This document shows positions 35,518 through 43,764 of a DNA stretch of 64,000 nt, one piece after another. The stretch spans positions 930,001-994,000 of the forward strand of contig NZ_OY808998.1 of assembly GCF_963681195.1 (NCBI RefSeq), given 5' to 3'. The notes under the pieces were generated by a model that did not search any database, had not been told where the DNA came from, and saw only the letters and a list, made by a program, of their open reading frames with translations. Position 1 is the stretch's first letter, and every line of letters begins with the position of its first letter. The DNA is from Vibrio sp. 16 (lineage in GTDB: Bacteria; Pseudomonadota; Gammaproteobacteria; Enterobacterales; Vibrionaceae). A program made the translations under genes and the position numbers.

Positions 35518-37202
35518 GCGACGTGATTCTCAAGTTGTATGAAGTGCTGCATAAACCCATTCTTGTCATCGATGCCTAACTTGTCCGCCAGATCGTACAA
35601 GCTCGTGGTGGTCAAGTTCGCTTTATCGAGTAACTCCGGTTGGCTAAACACTTGCGTCATCGGGGCGTCAGCAATCATCTTGCTATCACAAATCACAATG
35701 GATCGCTGCGTGTACTCCAAAACGAGATGCATATCATGAGAGATAATGATCACCGTTATCCCGAGCTCTCTATTGAGTTTGTGGATAAAGTTAAGCATCG
35801 CGGTGTAGTTGCGATAATCTTGGCCGGCAGTGGGCTCGTCTAGAATCAGAAGCTCTGGCTCTAACGCCAAAATGGATGCAATAGTGACCCGCTTCTTCTG
35901 GCCGTAGCTGAGTGCTTCTATTGGCCAGTTACGGTACTTACTTAAGCCGCAGAGCTCGAGAATTGAGAGCACTTTTTCTTTGATTATCTCTTCGCTTAGC
36001 CCCTTATTTCTCAGACCAAAAGCGATCTCATCGAAAATCATATGGTGAGAGATCATATGATTAGGGTTTTGCATGACAACACCAATTTTTTGGCTGCGCT
36101 CGAAGATAGAGAGTTCTTGCAGCGCTTCACCATTAAATGTAATGGTTCCGTCATCCGGTGCAATCACGCCCATGATCAATTTGGTGATGGTCGACTTACC
36201 CGAGCCATTTTTCCCTAAAATAGAGACAAATTCACCGCGTCGAATAGAAAAACTAACCTCTTCCAGTGCGTTTCGTTCGCCATCGTACGAGTAGGTGAGG
36301 TTTGAAATTTCAAGTAGTTTGTCGCTCTTGTTATTCTCTGAAACGACGTTACTGCGCCATTGCAGAAACTGAGATTGGCACTGGTCTATGGGGTAGTGGG
36401 TTAGACTCGCGGGCTTATCTGTTGCGTGTATGGTGCACCCCGCGCTTTTTAACGCAGATAAGTAAAGAGGTTCACGAATCCCATGCTCAGCTAGCAATGG
36501 TGAAGCAAGCATCTCATCAGGCGTGAGATCGGCAATGATTTCCCCTTGTTCCATCAGAATGATTCGGTCAACGGGGCGATGCAGTACGTCTTCCAGTCTG
36601 TGCTCGATAATAATGATGGTCTTGCCGGATTCTTGATGAAGCTGGTCGATGATTTCAATTGTTTTTCGACCTGTCTTTGGATCGAGCGCTGCTAGTGGCT
36701 CATCAAATAGCAGTGTGTCGACGTCGTCCACCAAAATGCCCGCTAACGAAACTCGCTGTTTTTGCCCTCCGGAGAGGTCTTGCGGCGAGCGGTCAAGCAT
36801 CGTTTCCAATTCAACCATTTGGGCGGTTGATTTGACAATTGGATACATATCAACATTAGAAACTTGCTGGTTTTCGAGTGCAAATGCAATATCTTCACCG
36901 ACACTTAATCCAACAAACTGGCTGTCAGTATCTTGCAGGACGGTACCGACCTGTTCGGTGATTTGGTGCAATTGGAGCTTGGCACATTGCTGACCGTGTA
37001 AGGTCAATTGCCCCGTTATTTCCCCTTTGATGGCATGGGGGATGAGCCCATTTAGGCATTGGCCAAGGGTAGATTTTCCGCTACCACTTGGACCGATAAT
37101 GACGATTTTCTCTCCTTTCTCTATCCTTAGATTGATATGTTTAAGCGTCGGTTTGTCCAGCGACTCATATCTAAAAGAGAAGTCAGAAAATTCAATAGTC
37201 AT
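35514..37202 (-). CDS. ECF transporter duplicated ATPase (EcfA-A' fusion)
   Basis: A 562-residue protein containing two complete ABC ATPase domains. Domain 1 (~1-235): GPSGSGKST, LSGGQKQR, LLFDEPLAALD. Domain 2 (~295-525): GKNGSGKST, LSYGQKKR, LLILDEPTAGQD. Q-loop residues fit ECF ATPases (VLQDTDSQFVG; VMQNPNHMI). This YkoD-like fused form replaces separate EcfA1/EcfA2. It lies 6 bases after the S component and overlaps ecfT, so the three form one operon. Confidence 0.93.
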   Translation of the reverse strand: MTIEFSDFSFRYESLDKPTLKHINLRIEKGEKIVIIGPSGSGKSTLGQCLNGLIPHAIKGEITGQLTLHGQQCAKLQLHQITEQVGTVLQDTDSQFVGLSVGEDIAFALENQQVSNVDMYPIVKSTAQMVELETMLDRSPQDLSGGQKQRVSLAGILVDDVDTLLFDEPLAALDPKTGRKTIEIIDQLHQESGKTIIIIEHRLEDVLHRPVDRIILMEQGEIIADLTPDEMLASPLLAEHGIREPLYLSALKSAGCTIHATDKPASLTHYPIDQCQSQFLQWRSNVVSENNKSDKLLEISNLTYSYDGERNALEEVSFSIRRGEFVSILGKNGSGKSTITKLIMGVIAPDDGTITFNGEALQELSIFERSQKIGVVMQNPNHMISHHMIFDEIAFGLRNKGLSEEIIKEKVLSILELCGLSKYRNWPIEALSYGQKKRVTIASILALEPELLILDEPTAGQDYRNYTAMLNFIHKLNRELGITVIIISHDMHLVLEYTQRSIVICDSKMIADAPMTQVFSQPELLDKANLTTTSLYDLADKLGIDDKNGFMQHFIQLENHVA

Positions 37203-37208
37203 TGATGA

Positions 37209-37757
37209 TTAAGCCTCAGTTAGGTTGCGGCTTTGAGCGTTGCGTTTTGCGACTGATTTGAGAATAAAGTAGCCAACAACCGCAATTAACACTGTGTTAC
37301 CAGCAGCGATAATGGTCAACTGAGTGAAAACTTTGGTGAATGGTTCAGCGTATAGAATGGTGTCAAGGAATGCCGAGCAGCCGTAGCCGATCACGTTGCC
37401 AACCAATGCGAGCAAGACAAACAGCGCGAAGTCTTTGTGGTTGAAGTGGCCGTTTTGTAGACGGTGTTTGGTTAGCGCAGGATAGAAACCCAAAATAAGT
37501 CCCACGATGCCAGAACCTAACACCCAAGTGATCCAAACGCCCCAGCCGGCAAACAAATCCGTCACCCAGTGACCGATGAAACCCACTAAGAAGCCAACAA
37601 TTGGACCAAACAGAACAGAGAAAAGTGCCAATACCGCCATTGCCGGTTTAAGTGTTGTATTGGCAAAAACAGGAATACCGAACATCGGTAAGCCGCCAAT
37701 TCCATACAGCGCAGCGCCAATTGCAATAACGACAACGGTTTTTGCAGAAAGATTCAT
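37209..37757 (-). CDS. ECF transporter substrate-binding S component (UPF0397-like)
   Basis: A 182-residue membrane protein of five or six helices that begins with the [20 protein letters not shown]-terminus and continues [24 protein letters not shown], typical of UPF0397 S components. S components bind the vitamin or other substrate. The substrate of this group is not established and no known riboswitch type was recognised upstream to hint at it. It is the first gene of the operon, with a leader of about 140 bases. Confidence 0.85.
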   Translation of the reverse strand: MNLSAKTVVVIAIGAALYGIGGLPMFGIPVFANTTLKPAMAVLALFSVLFGPIVGFLVGFIGHWVTDLFAGWGVWITWVLGSGIVGLILGFYPALTKHRLQNGHFNHKDFALFVLLALVGNVIGYGCSAFLDTILYAEPFTKVFTQLTIIAAGNTVLIAVVGYFILKSVAKRNAQSRNLTEA

Positions 37758-37910
37758 AGATAACCCTTAGTGTGATGCCTATTTCAGAACAGCGATAGTC
37801 TGTGTCTGCTGTTCAAGGAAACAGTGATAAATTCTTTAAAGAACGTAGCTATAGGTGCTTTATTTGATTGATTTTTGTACACCTATGAGCGCAAGGTGCG
37901 AATTATACCT
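37758..37910 (-). promoter_or_regulatory. Promoter and structured leader of the ECF operon
   Basis: On the minus strand TATAAT (37902-37907) gives a good -10 box. The ~140-base leader holds two potential hairpins: ATAGGTG with CACCTAT around a 19-base A-rich loop (about 37850-37885), and GAACAGC with GCTGTTC (about 37783-37815). None matches the TPP, cobalamin, FMN or preQ1 riboswitch consensus that I know. Confidence 0.45.
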
Positions 37911-37992
37911 GTTGATAAATGACTTGGAAAGCCAACTATCTAGATGGCTAACCGTTGTTGGTCGCTTCGTAGATGAGGATAGAGGTTGAGAC

Positions 37993-38025
37993 AAAAAAAC
38001 AGGCCTCGATTGAGGCCTGTTTTAT
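37993..38025 (-). terminator. Terminator of the yiaWV operon
   Basis: Perfect stem AAAACAGGCCTC / GAGGCCTGTTTT with loop GATT; on the minus strand it is followed by seven T in total. It lies 8 bases past the YiaV stop. Confidence 0.9.
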
Positions 38026-38032
38026 GCGCGTA

Positions 38033-39163
38033 TTAATGATCCAAGTAGAGGTAGTTTTGCCAACTCTTCATTCGAATCAATACTTTCCTCATGATAGAAA
38101 CGTGGGTGAATTTATCGGAATACACCGCCACTTCGACCGCTGTACCCATCGGAAGATTGTACTCTGTTAAGTCATCAGTGATCTTCAGTGTCACAAATAC
38201 GCGGCCACTGGTGCGCAGAGCTTCTGTTCCAAGAAGTGAGCCACGAGCCTGGAACTGGCTTTCACCAATCGCTGGAAGAACGTCGATTACCTCACCTTTA
38301 AACACCTTACCTGGCAGTGCGCGGAATAAAAACTCGGCTTCATAGCCAGGTTTTAATCGTTGCAGCGAGTTTTGTCTGAAGGCGGCTGTGTAAATTTTAT
38401 CTTCGGTATGAACGAAGGTCATCACAGGCGCGAGCGGTAAAGGTACGGCCATGACACCAGGGCGTAAAGCAAGCTGGGTAGCAAAGCCATCAGTCGGTGC
38501 GCGAACCACGGTTTGCTCCAAGTCAAACTCCGCTTGGCGCAGCTCTGCTAATAGACGAGCGACAGTGGTGTTTTCTCCACCAATCTCAGAGTCCAGTGCG
38601 AGTTCTGCTTGTTCAACGCCCGCTTGAGCTGACTCAACGGCAGCTTGTGCGGCTTTGAAGGCTTGGCGGCGTGTATCGAGTTGTTGCTCGGTAAATGCAC
38701 CTTTATCGTAACCTCGTTGGTAACGATCGAATTCACGCTGCGCCTTATCGCGCTCTGCTATCGCTTTCACTTCTGCCGCTTTGGCTGCTTGAAGCTGCGA
38801 CTCGAGTCCAAGCGCGCCTTGACTCGCCTCTTTAATTTGAGCCTTCTTCTTGGCTACTTCTGCTTCATAAGGGATTGGGTCAATCTTGAATAGAACGTCC
38901 CCTTGCTGGAGTGGTTGGTTTGGCTGAACGGGTACTTCGATTACTTTTCCTCTTACGCCAGAAACGATAGGGGTCGAAGAAAAGACTTGATTACCGGTTT
39001 GTGTGAACGGATGGTTGTAGTTCATCAATAAAATGAGTGTACCAATAAGGACAACGCCGCCAAGAACTGCGGTAGGGACTGTCCATTTGTTCAGCGGAAT
39101 GTTAAAGACTTTGAATATGGTGATACACAGAGCGGCGTACGTCAGAATTAAAAGTAAATCCAT
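38033..39163 (-). CDS. yiaV: HlyD-type membrane fusion protein, YiaV-like
   Basis: A 376-residue periplasmic adaptor with two N-terminal hydrophobic segments (~3-22 and ~28-48), a lipoyl half-motif (TPIVSGVRGKVIEVPV), a long helical hairpin (~100-215) and a beta-barrel end (VVRAPTDGFATQLALRPG). It pairs with a DUF3302 protein, like E. coli yiaV-yiaW, and overlaps it by one base (TAATG). Such pairs lack a pump gene of their own; export of an aromatic or other small compound is assumed from the EmrA/AaeA resemblance. Substrate unknown. Confidence 0.88.
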   Translation of the reverse strand: MDLLLILTYAALCITIFKVFNIPLNKWTVPTAVLGGVVLIGTLILLMNYNHPFTQTGNQVFSSTPIVSGVRGKVIEVPVQPNQPLQQGDVLFKIDPIPYEAEVAKKKAQIKEASQGALGLESQLQAAKAAEVKAIAERDKAQREFDRYQRGYDKGAFTEQQLDTRRQAFKAAQAAVESAQAGVEQAELALDSEIGGENTTVARLLAELRQAEFDLEQTVVRAPTDGFATQLALRPGVMAVPLPLAPVMTFVHTEDKIYTAAFRQNSLQRLKPGYEAEFLFRALPGKVFKGEVIDVLPAIGESQFQARGSLLGTEALRTSGRVFVTLKITDDLTEYNLPMGTAVEVAVYSDKFTHVSIMRKVLIRMKSWQNYLYLDH

Positions 39164-39552
39164 TACTGCTTCTCCTCTTGACCATCAGTCTGGTTGGAAG
39201 GCGCTGTGGTCTGTTTGGATTCGGTTTTTAGTTCGGCGACTTCTTTTTGTAGTTGGTTGACCTGATCAATCAATGCATCGACGCGATGGTGAATGTCATG
39301 CTGCTCCGCTTCCAGTTTTTGGAACCCCCAGCCACGCTCTTTTCGCCATAGCGTTGCCCAAATCCAAAGGAATGGCCAGAGAGCGTGCAGGGTAAATAGG
39401 CTAACCCAGCCAGCATAGTGAATCGCATCTTGATGAGGGTGCTCGCGATCTTTTGCTATTTCATACGGAATGTCATGAATAACGATGATGCCGTAAAAGA
39501 TAACCAACGCGACAAAGACCAGAAGGCCCAATGCGAAGTAATCTAAAAACAT
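39163..39552 (-). CDS. yiaW: DUF3302 inner-membrane protein, YiaW-like
   Basis: A 129-residue protein with two transmembrane helices (~5-25 and ~48-68) and the family block DIPYEIAKDREHPHQDAIHYAGWVSLFTLHALWP. The C-terminal ~50 residues are a coiled coil with a charged tail (DALIDQVNQLQKEVAEL, then a Gln/Thr-rich end). It is coupled to yiaV by the one-base overlap of stop and start. Function unknown. Confidence 0.87.
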   Translation of the reverse strand: MFLDYFALGLLVFVALVIFYGIIVIHDIPYEIAKDREHPHQDAIHYAGWVSLFTLHALWPFLWIWATLWRKERGWGFQKLEAEQHDIHHRVDALIDQVNQLQKEVAELKTESKQTTAPSNQTDGQEEKQ

Positions 39553-39692
39553 AGTTACATCCTTGTTTTTTAAATCATGGAAAGTTAAATCGTACGGTGG
39601 TTAAGAGATAAAGTATAGAAATAAAAACAACAAATTAGAGATTTTTTGGTTACACTTCTCAATTAACTGTTTTAACAATTATGTGGGGTGAT

Positions 39693-40583
39693 ATGGCATA
39701 CCAAGGAGAGGTAGCAGCGCTCGCCGCAGCGGTGGTATGGGCGTTAGCAACGTGGATCTACAGCCAGTTTAGTCACCGATTTACCGCTCTGCAATTGAAC
39801 ATCCTAAAGGGAACGATCGCGTCAATAATGATGTTGATTGCGCTACCGATTACCTCAGTTAACATCGTAAAGCCTGACATGTCTCATTTGTTGATACTGG
39901 CCATTTCCGGCGTGATAGGTATTGCTATTGGTGATAGCGCTTATTTTGCTTCGTTGAAACGAATTGGTGCGAATAAGACGTTGTTATTGGAATCGCTGGC
40001 CCCGCCGTTGTCGGGTGTCTTAGCTTTACTTGTATTGGGGTCTGTCTTAACGTTTCAGAGTTGGCTCGGTGTCATTGTTACAACGGTTGCGGTGACATTT
40101 GTCATTTTTCAGCCCGAAGAACAGAGTCAATCAATTAGTATGACAGGGGTCATGTTTGGATTACTAGCCAGCGTATGTCAGGCATCAGGTGTTGTTATTT
40201 CGCACTATGCCTTGGTTGCTGGGGATCTTCCACCATTGCTTGGCGCCTTGATTCGGTTATCTGTCGGTGTGTTGGCCGTGGTACTGGTCATTGGATTTAT
40301 TGAAAAGTCGCCATTTGAAGAGACTAAACGTCATTTACGCTCGTTATCACAGCCCGCATTTATCTGGCTTCTCGCGGCTATTTTCGTGGGCACGTTTTTA
40401 GCGTTGTGGTTGCAGCAAATAGCACTAAAATATGCCAATCCGGCAGTGGCTCAAACATTAATCGCAACCAGTCCGCTGTTTATGTTGCTTATCTATCTGT
40501 TTAAAGGAAGAAGGGTGACCCGCCAAAGCGTTTTCGGCACTCTGGCGGCGATAATCGGAATCTCGCTGTTTTTTGTTCAGTAG
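39693..40583 (+). CDS. EamA/DMT family transporter
   Basis: A 296-residue inner-membrane protein with ten predicted helices in two EamA repeats (first repeat ends near LLALLVLGSVLTFQSWLGV, second spans ~150-295). The family exports metabolites such as amino acids or nucleotide precursors; the substrate is unknown. The ATG at 39693 with GGGGTG before it is chosen over the ATG at 39681, four codons upstream, which contains that ribosome-binding site. It is monocistronic and its end lies 6 bases from the convergent GGDEF gene with no visible terminator between them. Confidence 0.88.
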   Translation: MAYQGEVAALAAAVVWALATWIYSQFSHRFTALQLNILKGTIASIMMLIALPITSVNIVKPDMSHLLILAISGVIGIAIGDSAYFASLKRIGANKTLLLESLAPPLSGVLALLVLGSVLTFQSWLGVIVTTVAVTFVIFQPEEQSQSISMTGVMFGLLASVCQASGVVISHYALVAGDLPPLLGALIRLSVGVLAVVLVIGFIEKSPFEETKRHLRSLSQPAFIWLLAAIFVGTFLALWLQQIALKYANPAVAQTLIATSPLFMLLIYLFKGRRVTRQSVFGTLAAIIGISLFFVQ

Positions 40584-40589
40584 CGGTGT

Positions 40590-42170
40590 TTACTCGGTGC
40601 AGACTTGGTTTCGACCGTTGGCTTTTGCTCGGTAGAGCGCTTTGTCTGCACGGTAGAAGGTACGTTGTGTGTTTTCACCTTCGCGATGCAAAGTGATACC
40701 AACACTCACGGTTAGCCCGCGCTCACCGAGAATATCTCCCCAGCCAAAATTGAAAATGCGCTCGCGGTAGGTTTCAGCATGCATTTCGGCTTGTTCTAGT
40801 GTGCAGCGCTCAATAATGACCAAAAATTCCTCACCACCAAATCGAACACATGAGGCACCGCGGAACTTGAAGTAAGCCGCTAGCTCGGCTGAAACGTTTA
40901 CGATCGCTTTGTCGCCCACCAAGTGGCTGAGCTCATCGTTGATCGATTTAAAGTGGTCAATGTCTATCACCATCAAAGCAAACGGGACGTCGTGAAGCAG
41001 CAAGTCTTTCAGCTTCACGTCAAGCCAGCGTCGGTTATGCAGCTTGGTTAATGGGTCGGTAAACACGTCTTGTTGCAACTGAGCCACGGTGTGCTTCTGG
41101 CTTTCTGTTGTCTCTTTGAGTTCGCGATTTTCAATCTCGGACAAGATGAGCTTGAGCTGCAGTTCGAAACGCGAAAGCCTACGTAATTGGCTAGCGCCGA
41201 GTTCACCGATCGGGATTTGCTTCATCAAATCACTTTCGATTCGAAATGCTCGTTTTTGATAATCGAGCGCGCGCACGTAGTCGCCTTGTTGCTCGCAAAT
41301 CTCACCCAGTGAGTTACAAAGCTGAAGGTTTAATATCGGTGACGCGTGTTGTTTGATTCTCTTATGCGCCGCTTCAAGAATCATGTTGGCCCAATGCGAT
41401 TTTCCTGCTTCATTCAAACAGTAGGCAAGTTCTAAGCGCGTCATGTTGGATAACCACACCGAATGGATGTTGCCCGATGCGTATTGAACATTGGATAGAC
41501 ACGACATCGCGAGATCGGTTCGCTTCTCTTGGCGATATAACTTTGCTTGATAGAGTAAGATTTGCCCTGCCAGCACTTTATCGCTAACGAGGATACTGAG
41601 TTCTTCACACTCTTTAATTAAATCTTGTGCCGCTGTGTAGCGGTTAAGCTCAATGTAACAGGCAAGCATGTAGAGCTTGTATCTAAGGCGAAGTGAGCGG
41701 CTACTTATCGCATGGTCTATGCTATCAATCTTTTGGTAATAGCGAAGGGCGCGATTATGGTCGCCGTATGCATCACAGAGATTACCCATTCCCAGTACGG
41801 CTAGGGCGTATTCATCGATAAAGCTGTTATCTACAGCGATGGTGGAGGCGGTGATGTATTCATGAAGCGCGCCGCTGTAGTCTCCGCCTTCAACGAGGCG
41901 ATCCGCTAAGCTGTTTTTTACCTCAAGGATCAATTCCGCATCTTGAGGCAATGTAAGCAGGTTAAGCGCTTCTCTCAACTCTTCGATACTGGTGAGAGGT
42001 TGTTTTAATTCACTGCGAAACTCAGCGCTTATGATTAAGCACTGGGCTTTTTCTTGAGGCGTCGAGGCGACATGTTGGCGAACGTGGCTCCAGAAAATTA
42101 ACGCTTCTTCACCAGCCACCGAAGACGCATCTAAACCAGAGTCGGAAATTTTATTCAGTAGTACTTCCAT
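40590..42170 (-). CDS. TPR-GGDEF diguanylate cyclase (soluble)
   Basis: A 526-residue cytoplasmic protein. Residues ~1-330 are tetratricopeptide-like helical repeats, ~330-365 is a coiled linker, and ~365-520 is a GGDEF domain with DPLTKLHNRRW, FALMVIDIDHFKSIND and the active-site loop RFGGEEF. The metal and substrate residues are intact, so it should make c-di-GMP. The inhibitory I-site (RxxD five residues before GGEEF) is not kept: the sequence there is RGAS. It overlaps the upstream TPR gene by 20 bases and is probably translated by coupling. Confidence 0.92.
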   Translation of the reverse strand: MEVLLNKISDSGLDASSVAGEEALIFWSHVRQHVASTPQEKAQCLIISAEFRSELKQPLTSIEELREALNLLTLPQDAELILEVKNSLADRLVEGGDYSGALHEYITASTIAVDNSFIDEYALAVLGMGNLCDAYGDHNRALRYYQKIDSIDHAISSRSLRLRYKLYMLACYIELNRYTAAQDLIKECEELSILVSDKVLAGQILLYQAKLYRQEKRTDLAMSCLSNVQYASGNIHSVWLSNMTRLELAYCLNEAGKSHWANMILEAAHKRIKQHASPILNLQLCNSLGEICEQQGDYVRALDYQKRAFRIESDLMKQIPIGELGASQLRRLSRFELQLKLILSEIENRELKETTESQKHTVAQLQQDVFTDPLTKLHNRRWLDVKLKDLLLHDVPFALMVIDIDHFKSINDELSHLVGDKAIVNVSAELAAYFKFRGASCVRFGGEEFLVIIERCTLEQAEMHAETYRERIFNFGWGDILGERGLTVSVGITLHREGENTQRTFYRADKALYRAKANGRNQVCTE

Positions 42171-43638
42171 TTTGCTCTTCCTGTCGCTGGTTTTCTTCTA
42201 ATTGTTCTAGGGTGAATGGGAAGGTGAGTATGTCTTGGAAGACAACTTTTGGCAGAGGCTTGTCGAGTCCTTTACGATGCCAAGGGTAAATTTCGATCAT
42301 TTTGGCGAGTACATGGAAAACATTCAGCGCTTCATCGCCTTTGTCTGCCAACAAAAGTCCAAGTCTTTCACTGCTCAAGCGTGAGAGCAAGTCTTGTTTG
42401 TTACACAGAGAGTGAGCCAGTTCCGCACATACGTCTAAGTATCCAGAGTCAGAGTGTTGAATCATGATGACGGCATGGTTTGAACGCTTTAGCTCAGTCT
42501 TGAACAGAACCAGTTGTTCCCACCAATAAATTTCAGACACCATCTGGCTGAGGTGTTTTTCTGGATCGTATTCATGCTGGCCACGAATTCGGTTGATCAG
42601 TTTGCGAGCACGTTGCTCAAGTTGACGTTTGGAAGCGCGCGCTTTGTCGTTGCTTACGCGAGCGGTCTGTTCGCGAAGCATATCGGTTGAGTGTTTACGG
42701 TATTTTTTGAACGCTTGCAGGGCGATTTTGTGCTCGCCGCACTCTTCCGCCACTCTCGATTGTTGAAAACAGATCTGAGACAACAGTTCTCCGTTATCAA
42801 ATGATGTTGCAGATTGCTCCGCATTTTTCAATAACTCTGAGGCTTTTTGTGGGTGTTTACGCAATAGCTCTAGGCGAGCACGACTGATGTAAGAGTGCGC
42901 TTTCATCCATACTAAATCGTGCTTCACCGCTAGGGAATGCGCTTTATTGGTCGCTTCCTCAGCGTCTTCCAATCGCTCCAAGCCAAGCAGCGCAAGGCCG
43001 CGAAAATCCCAAATTTCCGCTTGCCAGGTATTGTCATGGTGATCTTTTAGCGCTTCAGCGGCGCCATCAAGTACCGACAGCATCTCGACATAGTTATTGA
43101 GTAGATAGTGGTCCCAAGCAAGCAAGATACGCGCTTTACCCTCCAACCAGCTTATTCGGGCATTGTTCGCGACAGTAACCGCAAGCTCATGGGTGGTCTT
43201 GGCCAACTGGTATTCGTTGGTAATACGCCACACGTTGCCAAGGCCAATCAATGCTTCCAGTTGAATCTCTGTTTCGTCGACCAAAGCTGATTGCTCTAGC
43301 GCGTTAATCCAATACTGCTGCGCAGAGTAATACTTGGCTTGTCCCCAATAGTGGAGTGCGTGAATGTGAAGAATTTCAGGCAGGAGATCATCGGTGTCTA
43401 GAGAGCTAAGCTTGCTGTGCGCTTCCTTGATGTACCGAATCCCTTTTCGGTAGTCCATGGTATTCCATGCGCAGCGAGACATGATCACTAAGCACTGAAT
43501 TTCGCCTTCAGGGTAGAGGATTTGTGCAGAACGCGCCGCGCACTGTTCCGCGATAGCTCGAACCTTATCAGGCTCGGCTTCGATGCGCGCCTTAAGCTGA
43601 TCTATCTCTGTCTCTAGTAGTCGTTGGCTTTTATCCAA
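42151..43638 (-). CDS. TPR protein with degenerate GGDEF-like domain
   Basis: A 495-residue soluble protein related to the next gene. Residues ~1-310 are TPR-like repeats (ALIGLGNVWRITNEYQLAKTTHELA, GLALLGLERLEDAEEATNKA). The C-terminal ~150 residues follow a GGDEF domain outline: HAVIMIQHSDSG in place of the FALMVIDIDHFK strand, and SRLSSERLGLLL in place of RFGGEEFLVII. The metal-binding Asp and the GG(D/E)EF loop are lost, so it cannot be an active cyclase. It may regulate the active partner encoded directly downstream by heterodimer formation. Confidence 0.78.
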   Translation of the reverse strand: MDKSQRLLETEIDQLKARIEAEPDKVRAIAEQCAARSAQILYPEGEIQCLVIMSRCAWNTMDYRKGIRYIKEAHSKLSSLDTDDLLPEILHIHALHYWGQAKYYSAQQYWINALEQSALVDETEIQLEALIGLGNVWRITNEYQLAKTTHELAVTVANNARISWLEGKARILLAWDHYLLNNYVEMLSVLDGAAEALKDHHDNTWQAEIWDFRGLALLGLERLEDAEEATNKAHSLAVKHDLVWMKAHSYISRARLELLRKHPQKASELLKNAEQSATSFDNGELLSQICFQQSRVAEECGEHKIALQAFKKYRKHSTDMLREQTARVSNDKARASKRQLEQRARKLINRIRGQHEYDPEKHLSQMVSEIYWWEQLVLFKTELKRSNHAVIMIQHSDSGYLDVCAELAHSLCNKQDLLSRLSSERLGLLLADKGDEALNVFHVLAKMIEIYPWHRKGLDKPLPKVVFQDILTFPFTLEQLEENQRQEEQNGSTTE

Positions 43639-43764
43639 TGAATCAATCCCTTACCGCTTCTATGCTTAAAACGCCATACTTATTATAAGAATAGCAGTTT
43701 ACTTTACTCTACTAAAAGTACTAAAACTCGGGCGGTTTACGGGGGCGCGTCACATTAATGACAA

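Noticed and set aside
37758..37910. TPP, cobalamin, FMN or preQ1 riboswitch ahead of the ECF operon
   Set aside because: None of the conserved cores that I know (for example the TPP CUGAGA/ACYYGA pair) is present; only generic hairpins are seen.
42151..43638. A second active diguanylate cyclase
   Set aside because: GGDEF loop reads SSERL and the metal-binding Asp of the first strand is not kept.
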